The notes under the pieces were generated by a model. It ran no database searches. It had not been told where the DNA came from and was given only the letters and a program-made list of their open reading frames with translations. DNA of 64,000 bases, taken from the NCBI GenBank assembly GCA_050953005.1, contig JBMNLV010000004.1, positions 124,001 to 188,000 of the forward strand, read 5' to 3'. Shown here one piece after another: positions 1 to 9,231 of this stretch (positions are counted from its first letter, which is position 1; the number at the start of each line of letters is the position of its first letter). The stretch comes from UBA6115 sp050953005 (GTDB taxonomy: Bacteria; Bacillota; Clostridia; Christensenellales; Aristaeellaceae). The translations under genes were made by a program, and so were the position numbers.

Positions 1-86
1 CCATCATTCCGGTCATTTTGGTTTTTCTGGCGTTCCAGAAATACTTTATCAACTCCACCATCAACAGCGGTTTTGGCGGCACCTGA
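1..86 (+). CDS. Sugar ABC transporter permease, C-terminal end only
   Basis: The window opens inside a reading frame (codons from base 3, TGA at 84-86) that ends in a hydrophobic stretch followed by FQKYFIN and a short polar tail. That is the usual end of a carbohydrate ABC permease of the MalG/LplC type, which places substrate-channel helices in the membrane and closes with FQ(R/K)YFV-like residues. The tail differs from the common GAVKG ending. A solute-binding protein gene follows 62 bases downstream on the same strand, so the two belong to one transporter. Only 27 residues are visible. Confidence 0.75.
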   Translation, partial: IIPVILVFLAFQKYFINSTINSGFGGT

Positions 87-148
87 AGCGTTATCTAAGG
101 CAGAACAAATCTGCCTGTCAAGATAAAAAAGAAAAGGAGGAACCTGTC

Positions 149-1414
149 ATGAAACGTACCCTGATGCTGTGTCTGGTGTGCCTGCTTGTTGTCGGCGCCC
201 TCGCACTGCCCGCAGCTGCCCAAGCGACCGACTGTATCACTGTCCAGGTGATGTCCTGGTGGGACATCACCAAATCCACGCCACTGAAGGAGCTGAAGCG
301 TGGATTTGAAGAGGCCAATCCGGACATTGAGCTTGATTTCCCCATGATTGGCAGCAAATATGCTGACAAAATCAGCACTGTTATCGCTGGAGGCGGCGAC
401 AGCGTACCGGATGTGATCATGCTGGCAATGGATCTGGTACCCAAATTTGCCAAAGCCGGCGCCATTCAGCCCCTAGACTCATACCTCAGCGAAGACTATA
501 AGAACAGCCTTTATCCCGTGGTGCTGGATGCCCTGACGGTGGATGGCTCTGTCTATGCTGCAGCCCGGGATGTCAGCCCCATGGCCATGTACTTGAATAA
601 GCAACTGTTTGAGGAAGCAGGAATTGACATTCCCTCTCCAGACTGGACAGTTGAGGACTTCTTGGAAATCGCCAAAAGGCTCACCAAGACGGATGATCAG
701 GGCGTGGCAACGCAGTGGGGCTATTACTTCCCCAAGTATCCTGATACAATCTATGACTGGATTATCGCTTTTGACGGCAGGTTGATTTCTGAGGACGGCA
801 CCAAGGGCATGATAAGCTCTGAAGGCACCAAAAAAGGCCTTCAGTTCATGTATGATCTGATTTATACCCATAAGGTTTGTCCGACAGAAGCCCAGCACAG
901 TCAGTTTGGCACCGGAAACTTTGTTGCTTTCCTGGCTAACAAGGTAGGAATGCAGATTGCAGCCCTGTCCCTTTCTTCCAGCCTCAATGCTGCAACACCG
1001 CCAATTGAGTATCTTGTGCTCCCCTTGCCAAGTGTTGAAGGCAAAAAGTTTACCCATGCATTCGTCAATACCTGGGCGATTCCCCGCGGCGCCAAAAACC
1101 CGGAGCTATCCTGGCGCGTCATAGAATACCTGTCCGGCACCGCAGGCCAGCAGATTGCCCTGGACTGGGGGATGGGCATGCCTGCAAGCAAGGATGTGGA
1201 CACCAGTGGCTTTGTCGCACAGCGCGCAGACAACCAAGTGTTTGTGGATATCCTTGCTTATGCGGTTCCTTTTGAGACCAACCTGTATGGCGCAGAGTTC
1301 AACAACGAGTTAAGAACACAACTTGAAGCTTTGTGGCTCAATGAAACGACAGTGGATGAGGTTGCTGCTTCCATTGACGCGGAGGCAGAGTTAATCCTGG
1401 CTGGTGACAAATAA
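149..1414 (+). CDS. Extracellular sugar-binding protein of an ABC transporter
   Basis: Encodes 421 residues, normal for a family 1 extracellular solute-binding protein. It begins with a secretion signal (MKRTL, then a Leu/Val-rich core ending AAAQA near residue 26) and no lipobox Cys. The mature part opens with ITVQVMSWWD, the first strand typical of MalE-like proteins, and has PDVIMLAMDLVPKFAKAGAIQPL, the family's segment where the binding protein locates its membrane-side residues. It captures a sugar or oligosaccharide outside the cell and passes it to the permeases. An AAGGAGG ribosome site at 134-140 sits eight bases before the ATG. It follows a permease end and precedes sugar-catabolic genes. 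The ligand cannot be read from sequence. Confidence 0.9.
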   Translation: MKRTLMLCLVCLLVVGALALPAAAQATDCITVQVMSWWDITKSTPLKELKRGFEEANPDIELDFPMIGSKYADKISTVIAGGGDSVPDVIMLAMDLVPKFAKAGAIQPLDSYLSEDYKNSLYPVVLDALTVDGSVYAAARDVSPMAMYLNKQLFEEAGIDIPSPDWTVEDFLEIAKRLTKTDDQGVATQWGYYFPKYPDTIYDWIIAFDGRLISEDGTKGMISSEGTKKGLQFMYDLIYTHKVCPTEAQHSQFGTGNFVAFLANKVGMQIAALSLSSSLNAATPPIEYLVLPLPSVEGKKFTHAFVNTWAIPRGAKNPELSWRVIEYLSGTAGQQIALDWGMGMPASKDVDTSGFVAQRADNQVFVDILAYAVPFETNLYGAEFNNELRTQLEALWLNETTVDEVAASIDAEAELILAGDK

Positions 1415-1444
1415 ACCGGCGTCCCGGGCGGAAGGGACGCCGGT
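1415..1444 (+). terminator. Strong hairpin after the binding-protein gene
   Basis: A perfect 11-bp GC-rich stem (ACCGGCGTCCC with GGGACGCCGGT) and an 8-base loop start directly after the TAA stop. No long U-run follows, so it is probably a 3'-end stabiliser or partial terminator that raises binding-protein mRNA over distal genes, as known for malE-type transcripts. An overlapping alternative stem (1427-1435 with 1449-1457) is possible. Confidence 0.7.
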
Positions 1445-1477
1445 TGTTCCTTCCGCCTGAACAAACTGGAGATCGAC

Positions 1478-2251
1478 ATGGTATATCTGAGCATGCTCAT
1501 GGCCCTGGAGGATGACCGCGTGTTTCGGGAAGCTTTGGACCTGCGCGGAACACAGCTCGGCGTTGAGTTTTTCTCCTTCAGGTACAGCAAAGAGGAAATG
1601 AAAAGCCTCAGGACGCGACTGCGGTCTTTGTCTGGGCATCCCATGAGTTTCCACGGGCCGTTGCATACAGCGGAGTTGAGTGAAAAGAAGGATTCGCGAC
1701 AACTGCTGGAGAGTTTCGAAGCCTACCGCCGTGCGCTGTCCCTGGCCCAAGAAGTCAGCGCGAAATATATGGTGGTGCACACTCATGAGTGTTTTGTACG
1801 CCCTGATGAAAAGCAGGAGCGCATGAAGCGCAGCGAGGAGAACATTTGGAACCTGGCGCAGCTTGCCCGGACATATGGCATCCGGTTGTCCATCGAGAAT
1901 GTTTCTCTTCCCAACAAAGGCGTCCCCCTATACAATGAAGAAGAATATATCGCCCTCATTCACCGCCTGCCCATGTGCACCGCGCTGATTGACCTTGGAC
2001 ATGTTCACTGTACCGGCTGGTGTCTTGAACACCTCTGCGATACCTTGCGCGGACGGATTGCAGGCTTCCATCTTCACAACAACAACAGCATGGAAGACCA
2101 GCATAACTGGATACATGAGGGCACCATGGACATCGGGCGAATGGTGAAAATCATCCGCTCTTCCAGTGAAGAGCCTGACTTGATTCTGGAATACGGCGAC
2201 ACACTCGGAAAAAATACTTCAGACTTGCTGGATGACCTGAACAGCTTATGA
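1478..2251 (+). CDS. Sugar phosphate isomerase/epimerase, TIM-barrel (xylose isomerase-like)
   Basis: A 257-residue protein matching the AP-endonuclease-2/xylose-isomerase-like TIM barrel. Strand-end motifs carry the likely metal and catalytic residues: MVVHTHE, LSIENVSLP (Glu), LIDLGHVH (Asp and His), GFHLHNNN (His) and a late Glu in LILEYGD. Such enzymes interconvert sugars or sugar acids or act as 3-keto-sugar epimerases in the cytoplasm. The ATG at 1478 has GGAG at 1467-1470. It lies between the binding protein and the GntR regulator on one strand, so it is probably part of the imported sugar's degradation route. The substrate is unknown. Confidence 0.8.
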   Translation: MVYLSMLMALEDDRVFREALDLRGTQLGVEFFSFRYSKEEMKSLRTRLRSLSGHPMSFHGPLHTAELSEKKDSRQLLESFEAYRRALSLAQEVSAKYMVVHTHECFVRPDEKQERMKRSEENIWNLAQLARTYGIRLSIENVSLPNKGVPLYNEEEYIALIHRLPMCTALIDLGHVHCTGWCLEHLCDTLRGRIAGFHLHNNNSMEDQHNWIHEGTMDIGRMVKIIRSSSEEPDLILEYGDTLGKNTSDLLDDLNSL

Positions 2252-2272
2252 TAACGCAAACGAGGAAGAGAC

Positions 2273-2983
2273 ATGACAGGAAACGGAACCAAATATGCTC
2301 AGATCGCGGACTACTATCGGCTTTTGATTGATTCAAAGAAGTTACGCGAGGGCGATCGCCTGCCCAGCGAGGCGGAAATCAGCGCCTTGTTCAAAGCAAG
2401 CCGCATCACAGTCAGACGCGCGATGGAGGAGATCGTCCAGGCGGGCTATATTGAACGCATCCAGGGCAAGGGATCCTTTGTCAGAACCCTCAAGCGTGAC
2501 ATGCAGCTTAATCACCTCAAAGGCTTTACGGAGGAAATGAGGGCGAAGGGCCTCAACGCTACCAGCCGTGTCATCGATGTGAGCATGATCGCTTGTGAAG
2601 CCAAGGCAGCGGAGCATTTGAAGCTTGATGCGAACTCCCGCGTCACCTCCATCAAACGACTTCGCTTCGTGAATGATGAGCCTGTCTCCTTTGAGCACGT
2701 TTTCGTTCCCTTCCACCTGTATCCTGAACTGCATCATGAGGATTTAAGGAATTCCCTGTACAGCCTTTTGGCCCGCAAGGGGTTGAAGGTGCACAGGGCT
2801 TCGCAAAGCATCTCTGCCGGCTTCGCGCCCCAGGAAATATGTGAACTGCTGAACATCAGCAAGAAGGCACCCACCCTGAACATTGAGCGCGTCACCTACC
2901 TGGAAGATGGAACGCCGCTTGAATATGTGCTGTCCACCTACCGCGGTGACCGCTATACCTTCCATGTTGATATGTCGAGATAA
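2273..2983 (+). CDS. GntR-family transcriptional regulator, HutC/UTRA type
   Basis: A 236-residue regulator. The N-terminal winged helix includes GDRLPSEAEISALF and the recognition helix region SRITVRRAMEEIVQAGYI, followed by the wing GKGSFV (to about residue 72). The rest fits a UTRA ligand-binding domain, with the conserved VTSIKRLRFVNDEPVSFE segment and an ending at YRGDRYTFHVDMSR, very typical of HutC-like regulators such as NagR. These proteins usually repress and are released by a phosphorylated amino sugar or similar effector. GAGGAAGAG precedes the ATG. Its place inside the operon suggests autoregulation, with the effector made by the kinase encoded next. Confidence 0.9.
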   Translation: MTGNGTKYAQIADYYRLLIDSKKLREGDRLPSEAEISALFKASRITVRRAMEEIVQAGYIERIQGKGSFVRTLKRDMQLNHLKGFTEEMRAKGLNATSRVIDVSMIACEAKAAEHLKLDANSRVTSIKRLRFVNDEPVSFEHVFVPFHLYPELHHEDLRNSLYSLLARKGLKVHRASQSISAGFAPQEICELLNISKKAPTLNIERVTYLEDGTPLEYVLSTYRGDRYTFHVDMSR

Positions 2984-3018
2984 ATAAGGCAGCTTTTTGG
3001 ACACCGGGAGTTTTATGG

Positions 3019-3990
3019 ATGGAAAAACAAGTTTTCATTTCTGTGGACGGCGGCGGGACAAAAACAGAAGCTTTAATGGCGGATACAAACGGGAACGTGC
3101 TGGCTGTTCGCCAAGGGGCAGGTTCCAATCCCTATACAGTCGGCAAGGATAAGGCCGCACAAGTGGTCAATGCGCTGATCAGACGTATTCTACTTGATCA
3201 CCCGGCAAAAAATATCAGCGCTGCATGGCTTTATATACCCGGCTTCTTTCAGTGCCTGCCTTTGCCTTTTCCGTTTGATACCGTCTGTTTGGGAGACGAA
3301 TACAGCTCCTATTTTGGCGCGCTGGCGCAGCCTGGCGGTATCGTCGTGCTGGCAGGGACAGGCTCTTTTGCGGTCAGCATTGACGAAGGGGGAAAGAAAA
3401 CCAGTGTTGGCGGCTGGGGACCCATGCTGGGGGATGAAGGCTCGGGCTATGACATAGGTCGCAGGGCGGTTCGCCATGCTTTTGCGGTTTATGACGCTGA
3501 CAAACCTCCCACGCCCGTGTCAAAGGCAGTGCTTGCGCATTATCAAACAAACACCGTTCACAAACTGCGGCGGGCAGTCTATCAAAGGGGCTGGGACCCA
3601 AAGCATATGGCAGGCTTGTGCAAACCGGTGGGGACATTGGCAACGGAAGGAGACATGGCAGCCCTTGATATCATCCATCAGGCTGCGCTTTCCCTTGCCG
3701 GCCTGGCTATCGGGCTTCAAAAACGGCTGCGGCTTGGTGCGGCGTCCGTTTCCCTGACAGGAGGGTTGACAGGTCTTGGCGAAAGCCTGCTTGAGCCTTT
3801 TAAACAGCGACTGGCCAGGGAAGGGCTGATGTACCACAGGGCCAAGTATCCCCCGGCAGTGGGTGGTGTTCTTTATACCTGTATGAGTATCACAAGACAG
3901 GCTGCCACAGAGCAGACAGCAGACTCATATTACAAGACATATCTGAAGGCAAGGAGGGTATCAGACAATGCTGATGGATGTTTATTTTAA
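3019..3990 (+). CDS. BadF/BadG/BcrA/BcrD-type sugar kinase (N-acetylglucosamine kinase-like)
   Basis: A 323-residue ASKHA-fold ATPase. The N-terminal phosphate-1 loop is VDGGGTKTEA, a second glycine-rich block is VVLAGTGSFA, and GGWGPMLGDEGSGYDIGRRA is the signature shared with N-acetylglucosamine kinases. The C-terminal adenosine motif is in VSLTGGLTG. It probably phosphorylates an imported amino sugar in the cytoplasm. The start with GGGAG eight bases upstream is preferred over an out-of-frame ATG at 3015. The end overlaps the SIS gene by 23 bases, so the two are likely translationally coupled. BadF-like kinases next to SIS isomerases recur in Firmicutes amino-sugar operons. Confidence 0.85.
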   Translation: MEKQVFISVDGGGTKTEALMADTNGNVLAVRQGAGSNPYTVGKDKAAQVVNALIRRILLDHPAKNISAAWLYIPGFFQCLPLPFPFDTVCLGDEYSSYFGALAQPGGIVVLAGTGSFAVSIDEGGKKTSVGGWGPMLGDEGSGYDIGRRAVRHAFAVYDADKPPTPVSKAVLAHYQTNTVHKLRRAVYQRGWDPKHMAGLCKPVGTLATEGDMAALDIIHQAALSLAGLAIGLQKRLRLGAASVSLTGGLTGLGESLLEPFKQRLAREGLMYHRAKYPPAVGGVLYTCMSITRQAATEQTADSYYKTYLKARRVSDNADGCLF

Positions 3991-4708
3991 GAATATGAAA
4001 AAAACGCTGGAGATGATCGAAACCACACAGCGGGAAGCCATCCTTGCTGCTGCCGTGATGGTGGCTGACAGCCTAGAAAACGGGGGAATGTGGCAGGTGC
4101 TGGACACTGGGCACATGCTGATGTATGAGGGTGTGGGTAGGACCGGTGGCATGATGGCTCTTCGCCCCATCCGGGTCAATTGCGAAGTCAGCAATCCGAC
4201 ACGCCCGCGGGAGATTGTGAACAAAACGACACAGTATTACACACAGGTAGCAGGCTTTGCGGGTTTTGTCCTGAACCGGGCCAACCTGGCGGCGGGCGAT
4301 GTGCTGATTATTGGCTCTGTATCCGGCTACGAGGTTTTCCCTGTGGATGTCGCGTTGACAGCCAGGAAGATGGGGGTTTCGACCATTGGCTTTACCTCCC
4401 TTGCCTATTCAAAGACCCTTGCCTCGCGTCATTCCAGCGGAAAGAAGCTGTACGAGGTCTGCGATATCGTCCTGGATAACTGTGCCAATGCGGGGGATGC
4501 CCTTGTTCCTGTTGAGGAAATGGGGATCTCAGTTTGTCCCTCTTCAGGAATCGGCGCCGCCTATCTCCTGTGGGCACTGCAAGCCTCGGTCATGGAGGAA
4601 CTGCTCAAGCGCGGCAAAACGCCCAGCGTCTATCTGTCCAATCACGCGCCGGGCGCGGCGGAGCATAACTGCAAGGCCATGGATAACTACCACAGGCTTG
4701 CTTATTGA
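3968..4708 (+). CDS. SIS-domain sugar isomerase-like protein (UPF0309 type), first copy
   Basis: A 246-residue protein with a single SIS phosphosugar-binding domain. An N-terminal helix pair is followed by a GHMLMYEGVGRTGGM block, a DVLIIGSVSGYEVFPVDVA strand-loop holding the Ser-rich phosphate-binding turn, and ASRHSSGKKLYEVCDIVLDNCANAGDA, the hallmark of the sugar isomerase domain family. An AAGGAGGG site lies at 3951-3958. Such proteins isomerise or deaminate phosphorylated sugars or cleave ethers as in MurNAc-6-P etherase; which applies here is not visible. The stop TGA overlaps the next gene's upstream region. Compared with the copy at 6756, the C-terminal third has diverged. Confidence 0.85.
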   Translation: MLMDVYFKNMKKTLEMIETTQREAILAAAVMVADSLENGGMWQVLDTGHMLMYEGVGRTGGMMALRPIRVNCEVSNPTRPREIVNKTTQYYTQVAGFAGFVLNRANLAAGDVLIIGSVSGYEVFPVDVALTARKMGVSTIGFTSLAYSKTLASRHSSGKKLYEVCDIVLDNCANAGDALVPVEEMGISVCPSSGIGAAYLLWALQASVMEELLKRGKTPSVYLSNHAPGAAEHNCKAMDNYHRLAY

Positions 4709-4722
4709 GAAAGGTGCAGGCT

Positions 4723-6759
4723 ATGCGATTTTCCGTGCCGTCATTTGCGCTTGAGGTCAATGCGCATACAGCTTCTGCCTCTGGCTTGATATTCGAGGGG
4801 AAAAATCTGCTTGGTGCGCCTTCACAGAAGCCCCTTTTCACCCTTTGGGCTTTAAACCTGAGTAATGAACGAATTGAACTGCATCCGGGAAACGGCAGAC
4901 AGCAGGGCGACGCCCTGGTGTTTGAGCAGATGTTCTACAAGCGTGAGGCAGTCAACATCCACGTTACACTGAGGGCATTGGAAAAAGAAGGCGCATTGGC
5001 TTTTACGCTGCAGGTGGAAAACAATGATTCTGCCTATTGTGTCATTGAAACCTTGTTTGAGTTATGCGGCCTGACTTTTGGTGAGGATAAAGCGACTATC
5101 TTGTATTATCCGCACCATGCCGGAGAGCGGATACCCAATCCGGCTCAAAGGCTGCGCAGCGAGAAATATCAAGGCTTCTGGCGAGGCAATTCAAAGAAGA
5201 TCAACGGGGAATGGGTGCGGGAGTGCAACTACTGCGGGCTGTGCAGCATGAGCTATATGTACCTGCAAAGCCCTTGCGCAAGCTTGTATTTTGCCTCTCA
5301 TGACCTGCGTTTTCCGGTCACAGGGCTCATCACCAAAACCGGAAGCGAAGCGCCTGCTTATCTGTCAATGGGGTTTAGGATCCATAAACGTATTCAACAT
5401 CAGGAGGCCTGGAAGAGCGGCGAGTTTACCATCCATCTTTCAAACAGTACTTGGCACGCAGGGGCGAGGCGGTACCGGAACTATCTGCTTCCCCATTTGC
5501 CACGCAGCAATACTCCTGCTTTCTTGCGCAGCCAGGCTGCGCTCAACCAATGCTACAATTTTAAGCGAGGTGAAGAAATACAAAATCGCTTCAGCAGGAT
5601 TCCGGAAATGTGGGAGGCGGGCATGCGGCATGGCATCAACCATATGTTCATCGCTTCCTGGAACAGAACCGGCTTTGACAGCTTCTATCCGGAATACTAT
5701 CCGGACATGGAGTTGGGCACCGCCATGGAGTTTAAGAGAGGGATAGAAGAAGTCAATGCCCGCGGCGGTTTTGTGACGCTGTATGTGAACGCCCGCTTAT
5801 CTGATATTTCATCAGATTTTCATAAACATTTCCTTAGCAGGATGCGGATTGAGCGGATAGATGGCAGCCCCGTTACCGAGTCCTATGGTCCGCATGAGTT
5901 TACCCTGAACTGTCCTTCAGACCGGCAGTGGCAGAGGATGCTGGTGGATATCTGCGATTTTGCTGCTCATGCCTATGGCGTGAAGGGCATCTACCTGGAT
6001 CAGCTGGCTTCGGCTGAACCTTATGCCTGCTACAACACAGGGCATACCCATGAGGACATCGGGGAGTTCAACACAGGGTATGTAGCGATCTTGTCTGAGT
6101 TGCTGATGCGGCTACGGAAGCGTGATGAAAACGCCTATTTAATGACCGAAAACTGCGGCGATATTTATGGTCCCTATGTATGGGGAAACCTCACCTGGAA
6201 TGGAGCGGCGTATGACGAGTTTTTCAATCTGTTCCGTTATACTTTCCCGGAATTTGTCCAGGTCAACATGTGCAATGAGCGCACCTGGGAGAAGGACGCG
6301 GCAAAGCGTGAGCAGCTGTTTTATGATGATATCCAGCGTTGTGTGCTGATGGGAAACATCCTGTGGATTGGGATCACATCACACTTCCGCCCGGAATCTG
6401 ACAGTCAGGCGCGCCTTGCGTATATCTTGATGGCAGCGGCATTCCGTAAACAGATTGCCAGGCAGGTGACTGACGGCGTATACATGGACGATGAATACGT
6501 CAGGGAGATAGACCTTCCTCTTCAGGCATCCTCCTTCCGCGTATCTGATACGGAGGCCTTGCTGCTGGTTGGTGACAGCCGGCAAGCAGGCGGTCAGGTC
6601 TGTTTTAAGCTGCCTTTTGAACCTTTATTCACAAGTGCCCATGATGAGTTTTCCAAGCCTGTTGCTGTTTCCACCAAAGGTGATGTTGTCAGGCTTGCAA
6701 CCACAGGCCAACGGCTTGTGCGAATTACGGCCTGCACAACAGAAAGAGGTAACAAATGA
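4723..6759 (+). CDS. Glycosidase-like TIM-barrel protein (DUF6259-like), probably clan GH-D related
   Basis: A 678-residue cytoplasmic protein (no signal peptide). The first 270 residues look like the beta-sandwich domain seen before the barrel in alpha-galactosidase-like enzymes; a TIM barrel follows. Asp426 in GIYLDQLA lies where GH36/GH31-like retaining enzymes place the nucleophile, and Glu476 in MTENCGD lies on a later strand end; both assignments are inferred from position only. The ATG at 4723 with GAGAAAGG eight bases upstream is preferred to a TTG at 4705. The gene is placed between two SIS genes and ends in an ATGA overlap with the second, so it probably releases the sugar that the kinase and SIS proteins process. 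Confidence 0.6.
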   Translation: MRFSVPSFALEVNAHTASASGLIFEGKNLLGAPSQKPLFTLWALNLSNERIELHPGNGRQQGDALVFEQMFYKREAVNIHVTLRALEKEGALAFTLQVENNDSAYCVIETLFELCGLTFGEDKATILYYPHHAGERIPNPAQRLRSEKYQGFWRGNSKKINGEWVRECNYCGLCSMSYMYLQSPCASLYFASHDLRFPVTGLITKTGSEAPAYLSMGFRIHKRIQHQEAWKSGEFTIHLSNSTWHAGARRYRNYLLPHLPRSNTPAFLRSQAALNQCYNFKRGEEIQNRFSRIPEMWEAGMRHGINHMFIASWNRTGFDSFYPEYYPDMELGTAMEFKRGIEEVNARGGFVTLYVNARLSDISSDFHKHFLSRMRIERIDGSPVTESYGPHEFTLNCPSDRQWQRMLVDICDFAAHAYGVKGIYLDQLASAEPYACYNTGHTHEDIGEFNTGYVAILSELLMRLRKRDENAYLMTENCGDIYGPYVWGNLTWNGAAYDEFFNLFRYTFPEFVQVNMCNERTWEKDAAKREQLFYDDIQRCVLMGNILWIGITSHFRPESDSQARLAYILMAAAFRKQIARQVTDGVYMDDEYVREIDLPLQASSFRVSDTEALLLVGDSRQAGGQVCFKLPFEPLFTSAHDEFSKPVAVSTKGDVVRLATTGQRLVRITACTTERGNK

Positions 6760-7496
6760 ACACCATGCTGCGATACCTGGAAGAGATTGAAGCGACGCTT
6801 TCAAAAGTGCGCCACAGCCAACTGGAAAGCATGCACAAAGCTGCCCGGATATTGGCGGATGCGACCATCAGCGGTCAGAACCTGTTTGTATTTGGCAGTA
6901 ATCACGCAGGGATTTTGGCCTTGGAGCTGTATTATCGCACGGGAGGACTAGTCAACATGAATCCCATTCGCGGGCCAGGGCTGAACCTGGATGTAACCCC
7001 TGCCGACATGAGCAGCCAGTTTGAGCGGATGGAAGGCTATGGGAACATGCTGATAGATTACTCGCCGCTTCGGGCGGGGGATGTCCTACTGATTCATTCC
7101 GTTTCCGGACGCAACCAGGTCAGTATTGATGCTGCCTGCAGAGCCCGAGAGATTGGTGCCAAGGTCATCGTATTAACAAACATGGCAACATCAAAAATCG
7201 TCATTTCCCGTCATCAAAACGGAAAAAAGCTATACGAGCTTGCTGATTTGGTGATTGACAATTGCGGGCAGGTGGGCGATGCTGCTCTTCAGTTGCCCGG
7301 AACAAGCACTCGCGTTGGCTCCACCTCTACAGCTATTGGTGCCGTCATTCTCAACGCCATTGTCTGTGAAACCGCAGAACTTATCATCTCAGCAGGCCTT
7401 AGCGCTCCGGTTTTTGTATCCTCAAATATTGATGGCGGCGATGAACAGAACAAAGCTGTTCTGGAAACCTATAAGGATCATATTTTTTATATGTAG
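6756..7496 (+). CDS. SIS-domain sugar isomerase-like protein, second copy
   Basis: A 246-residue SIS protein related to the one at 3968 and closer still to the one at 32302: it shares FGSNHAGILALELYYRTGGL, SVSGRNQVSIDAA, SRHQNGKKLYELADLVIDNCGQVGDA and GSTSTAIGAVI. The last motif is the usual C-terminal phosphate loop region. The start overlaps the preceding stop (ATGA), so translation is coupled. The TAG stop is the first three bases of an insertion-sequence end, so the native C-terminus may have been trimmed or changed by a few residues; the length still matches its relatives. Two SIS proteins in one operon suggest two successive phosphosugar steps or a heteromeric enzyme. Confidence 0.85.
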   Translation: MNTMLRYLEEIEATLSKVRHSQLESMHKAARILADATISGQNLFVFGSNHAGILALELYYRTGGLVNMNPIRGPGLNLDVTPADMSSQFERMEGYGNMLIDYSPLRAGDVLLIHSVSGRNQVSIDAACRAREIGAKVIVLTNMATSKIVISRHQNGKKLYELADLVIDNCGQVGDAALQLPGTSTRVGSTSTAIGAVILNAIVCETAELIISAGLSAPVFVSSNIDGGDEQNKAVLETYKDHIFYM

Positions 7497-7514
7497 TGTT
7501 TACTGAACAATAAG

Positions 7515-9114
7515 TAGGGCCTGCTGAAAAAGGCAAATTTTGCTTTTCACGTTCCTTTACACAGCCGCTTGCGCCGTCCGCAACGATTTTCCTGCCCATC
7601 TCACGCCTGCCAGCATGTACCCAAAAAGGCGCAAAAGAAGGCGCAGCAGGCGCGTAACGTTCATCGCCAGTATAATAAACGCTGCTTCCGTCTTTCCGGT
7701 CTCAGCCAGGTAGGCCATGATCCGATCCAGCCCGTAGCGGCGCTTGCCAATCCCGTTCCGGCTCTCCACCATGTTTCTGTCACAGCTGTCTTTGTAGGCT
7801 TGTTTACCGTTCTCGCCTGTTTCATCTTTCCTTGGCCGCCCAAGCTTTGGACCGGACAGGCGGATGCTGTGCTCCTTGCAGAAAGCCCTGTTCTCGCGGT
7901 TGCGATAGATCGTGTCCGCCAGGACTGCTTCAGGATAGTGGCCAAAACGATCCTTATACCTTTCAGCCGCTGCCTGCAGCCGCACCCCCTCATTGTAGTT
8001 GTCATATGACTGGTCTTCGATGAATGTAAACCCATTGACCACCGACAGGTGCAGTTTCTGCCCGAACTCGTACGGTCTGCCGGCCTTGCCCCGCACAATG
8101 CAGCGCACATGCGGCTGGCGCAGGCTGACGATTCTGTCAGGACAACTATGAGTTCCCCTGTCGTGCATGAAGCGCTGCTGTTCGTACACCTTTTCAATGG
8201 TTTCAAACCGTTCCATGTCCGCAGCGCTCAGTTTCTCCTCGCCAACTTCGACCTTCAGCCGTCTCAGTGTTTCAAGATTCTTTCCGACATAGTCCAGCTG
8301 TTCCACGATGGCGCGCCTGGTCGCTTTCAGTTTTGCCTTTCGCTGCTTGGCAACCTTGAGGTAATTCCGCCGGGCTTTCTTGCGGTTGTACGCGGTCTTG
8401 TGCCCTGTCTTGCCGCTGAACTCCCACAGCTTCTCTAATGAGCTTCTCTGTGTTCTCACGGCAATCATTCACCAAGCCCGGATCAGTCGGATACTTGATG
8501 TCTGCCGGAGCTACCGTCGCATCCAGGATCAGGATACCCTTGTTCCCGCCTCCGCTCTCCGGCGGTTCATCCTTGGCGTCAGGCTTGTTTCCCTCAGCCG
8601 AATGCGCCCGTTCATACATGAGCTCGTTAATGCGCTGTATCACCTCGGGTGTGAACCGTTTGCGAAAGTGTACCATCATCGATGCATCGAACAGAGGCTC
8701 CTTGCAGAACGCTTTCAACCCAACCAGATACTGCGCATAAGGATTCTCGCACAGATAGGCGACTGTCCCTTCATCCGTCAGGTTTTCTTGTTCCTTGATG
8801 TATTCCGCGCCAAAGGCGATACGCGATGGAATTGAAGGACGACCTGATTCATCCTAAAAGTTCTTGGCGTACTCCTCCTCAATGAAGTCCCAAGGTATGA
8901 TCCGGGCAATCTTCACCCAGCGATTGTTCGCGTCCAATCCATCGCCAAAGGGAATGAAGAATTCATCCACTGTGAGCTGCGCTTTGTCCCGTTTTCTGCA
9001 CATCGGACACCCCAAACACGTTATTTTAACTGGTTTTCTATATGTTCAGTATACCTCAATGCAAGCGATTTATCCAGTGTTTTCAACGCGTTGCGGGATT
9101 TTCAGCAGACCCTA
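7515..9114 (-). mobile_element. Nested IS5/IS1182-like element with decayed transposase
   Basis: About 1600 bp, bounded by TAGGGCCTGCTGAAAA at 7515-7530 and TTTTCAGCAGACCCTA at 9099-9114, a 16-bp inverted repeat with one mismatch. It encodes a broken transposase on the minus strand. No target duplication longer than TA is visible, consistent with loss of host-element sequence on one side of the insertion. Confidence 0.8.
7557..9003 (-). pseudogene. Transposase of the nested element, inactivated
   Basis: Read on the minus strand from ATG at 9003, the product starts MCRKRDKAQLTVDEFF and continues NRWVKIARIIPWDFIEEEY, the DUF772/InsH-like N-terminal domain of IS5-type DDE transposases. An in-frame TAG at 8854-8856 stops it after about 49 codons. 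Sequence continues in frame (LCENPYAQYLVGLKAF, then GILILDATVAPADI with the first catalytic Asp) until a frameshift near 8430, after which the second half is read in another frame up to the TAA at 7557, with the RNREN and KRRYGLDRI motifs around the remaining catalytic residues. Two lesions make it non-functional without suppression. Confidence 0.85.
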
Positions 9115-9231
9115 AAATACCGCCCAAGGAATCAGTTGGGACATGCAAACCCATCTGTTCTCCGGATTCAGCCTGACGCCGCTAAACCGTCGCATCCTCA
9201 AAGAAGGTCGCCTGGTGTGCTTTTCTCTCAT
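9115..9231 (-). pseudogene. 5' fragment of the outer element's transposase
   Basis: Minus-strand start at 9231 gives MREKHTRRPS, out of frame with the intact relative, then returns to GVRLNPENRWVCMSQLIPW, closely matching residues 20-38 of the transposase at 43722. The fragment is cut off where the nested element begins. A frameshift in the first 15 codons shows decay before or after the cut. Confidence 0.75.
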
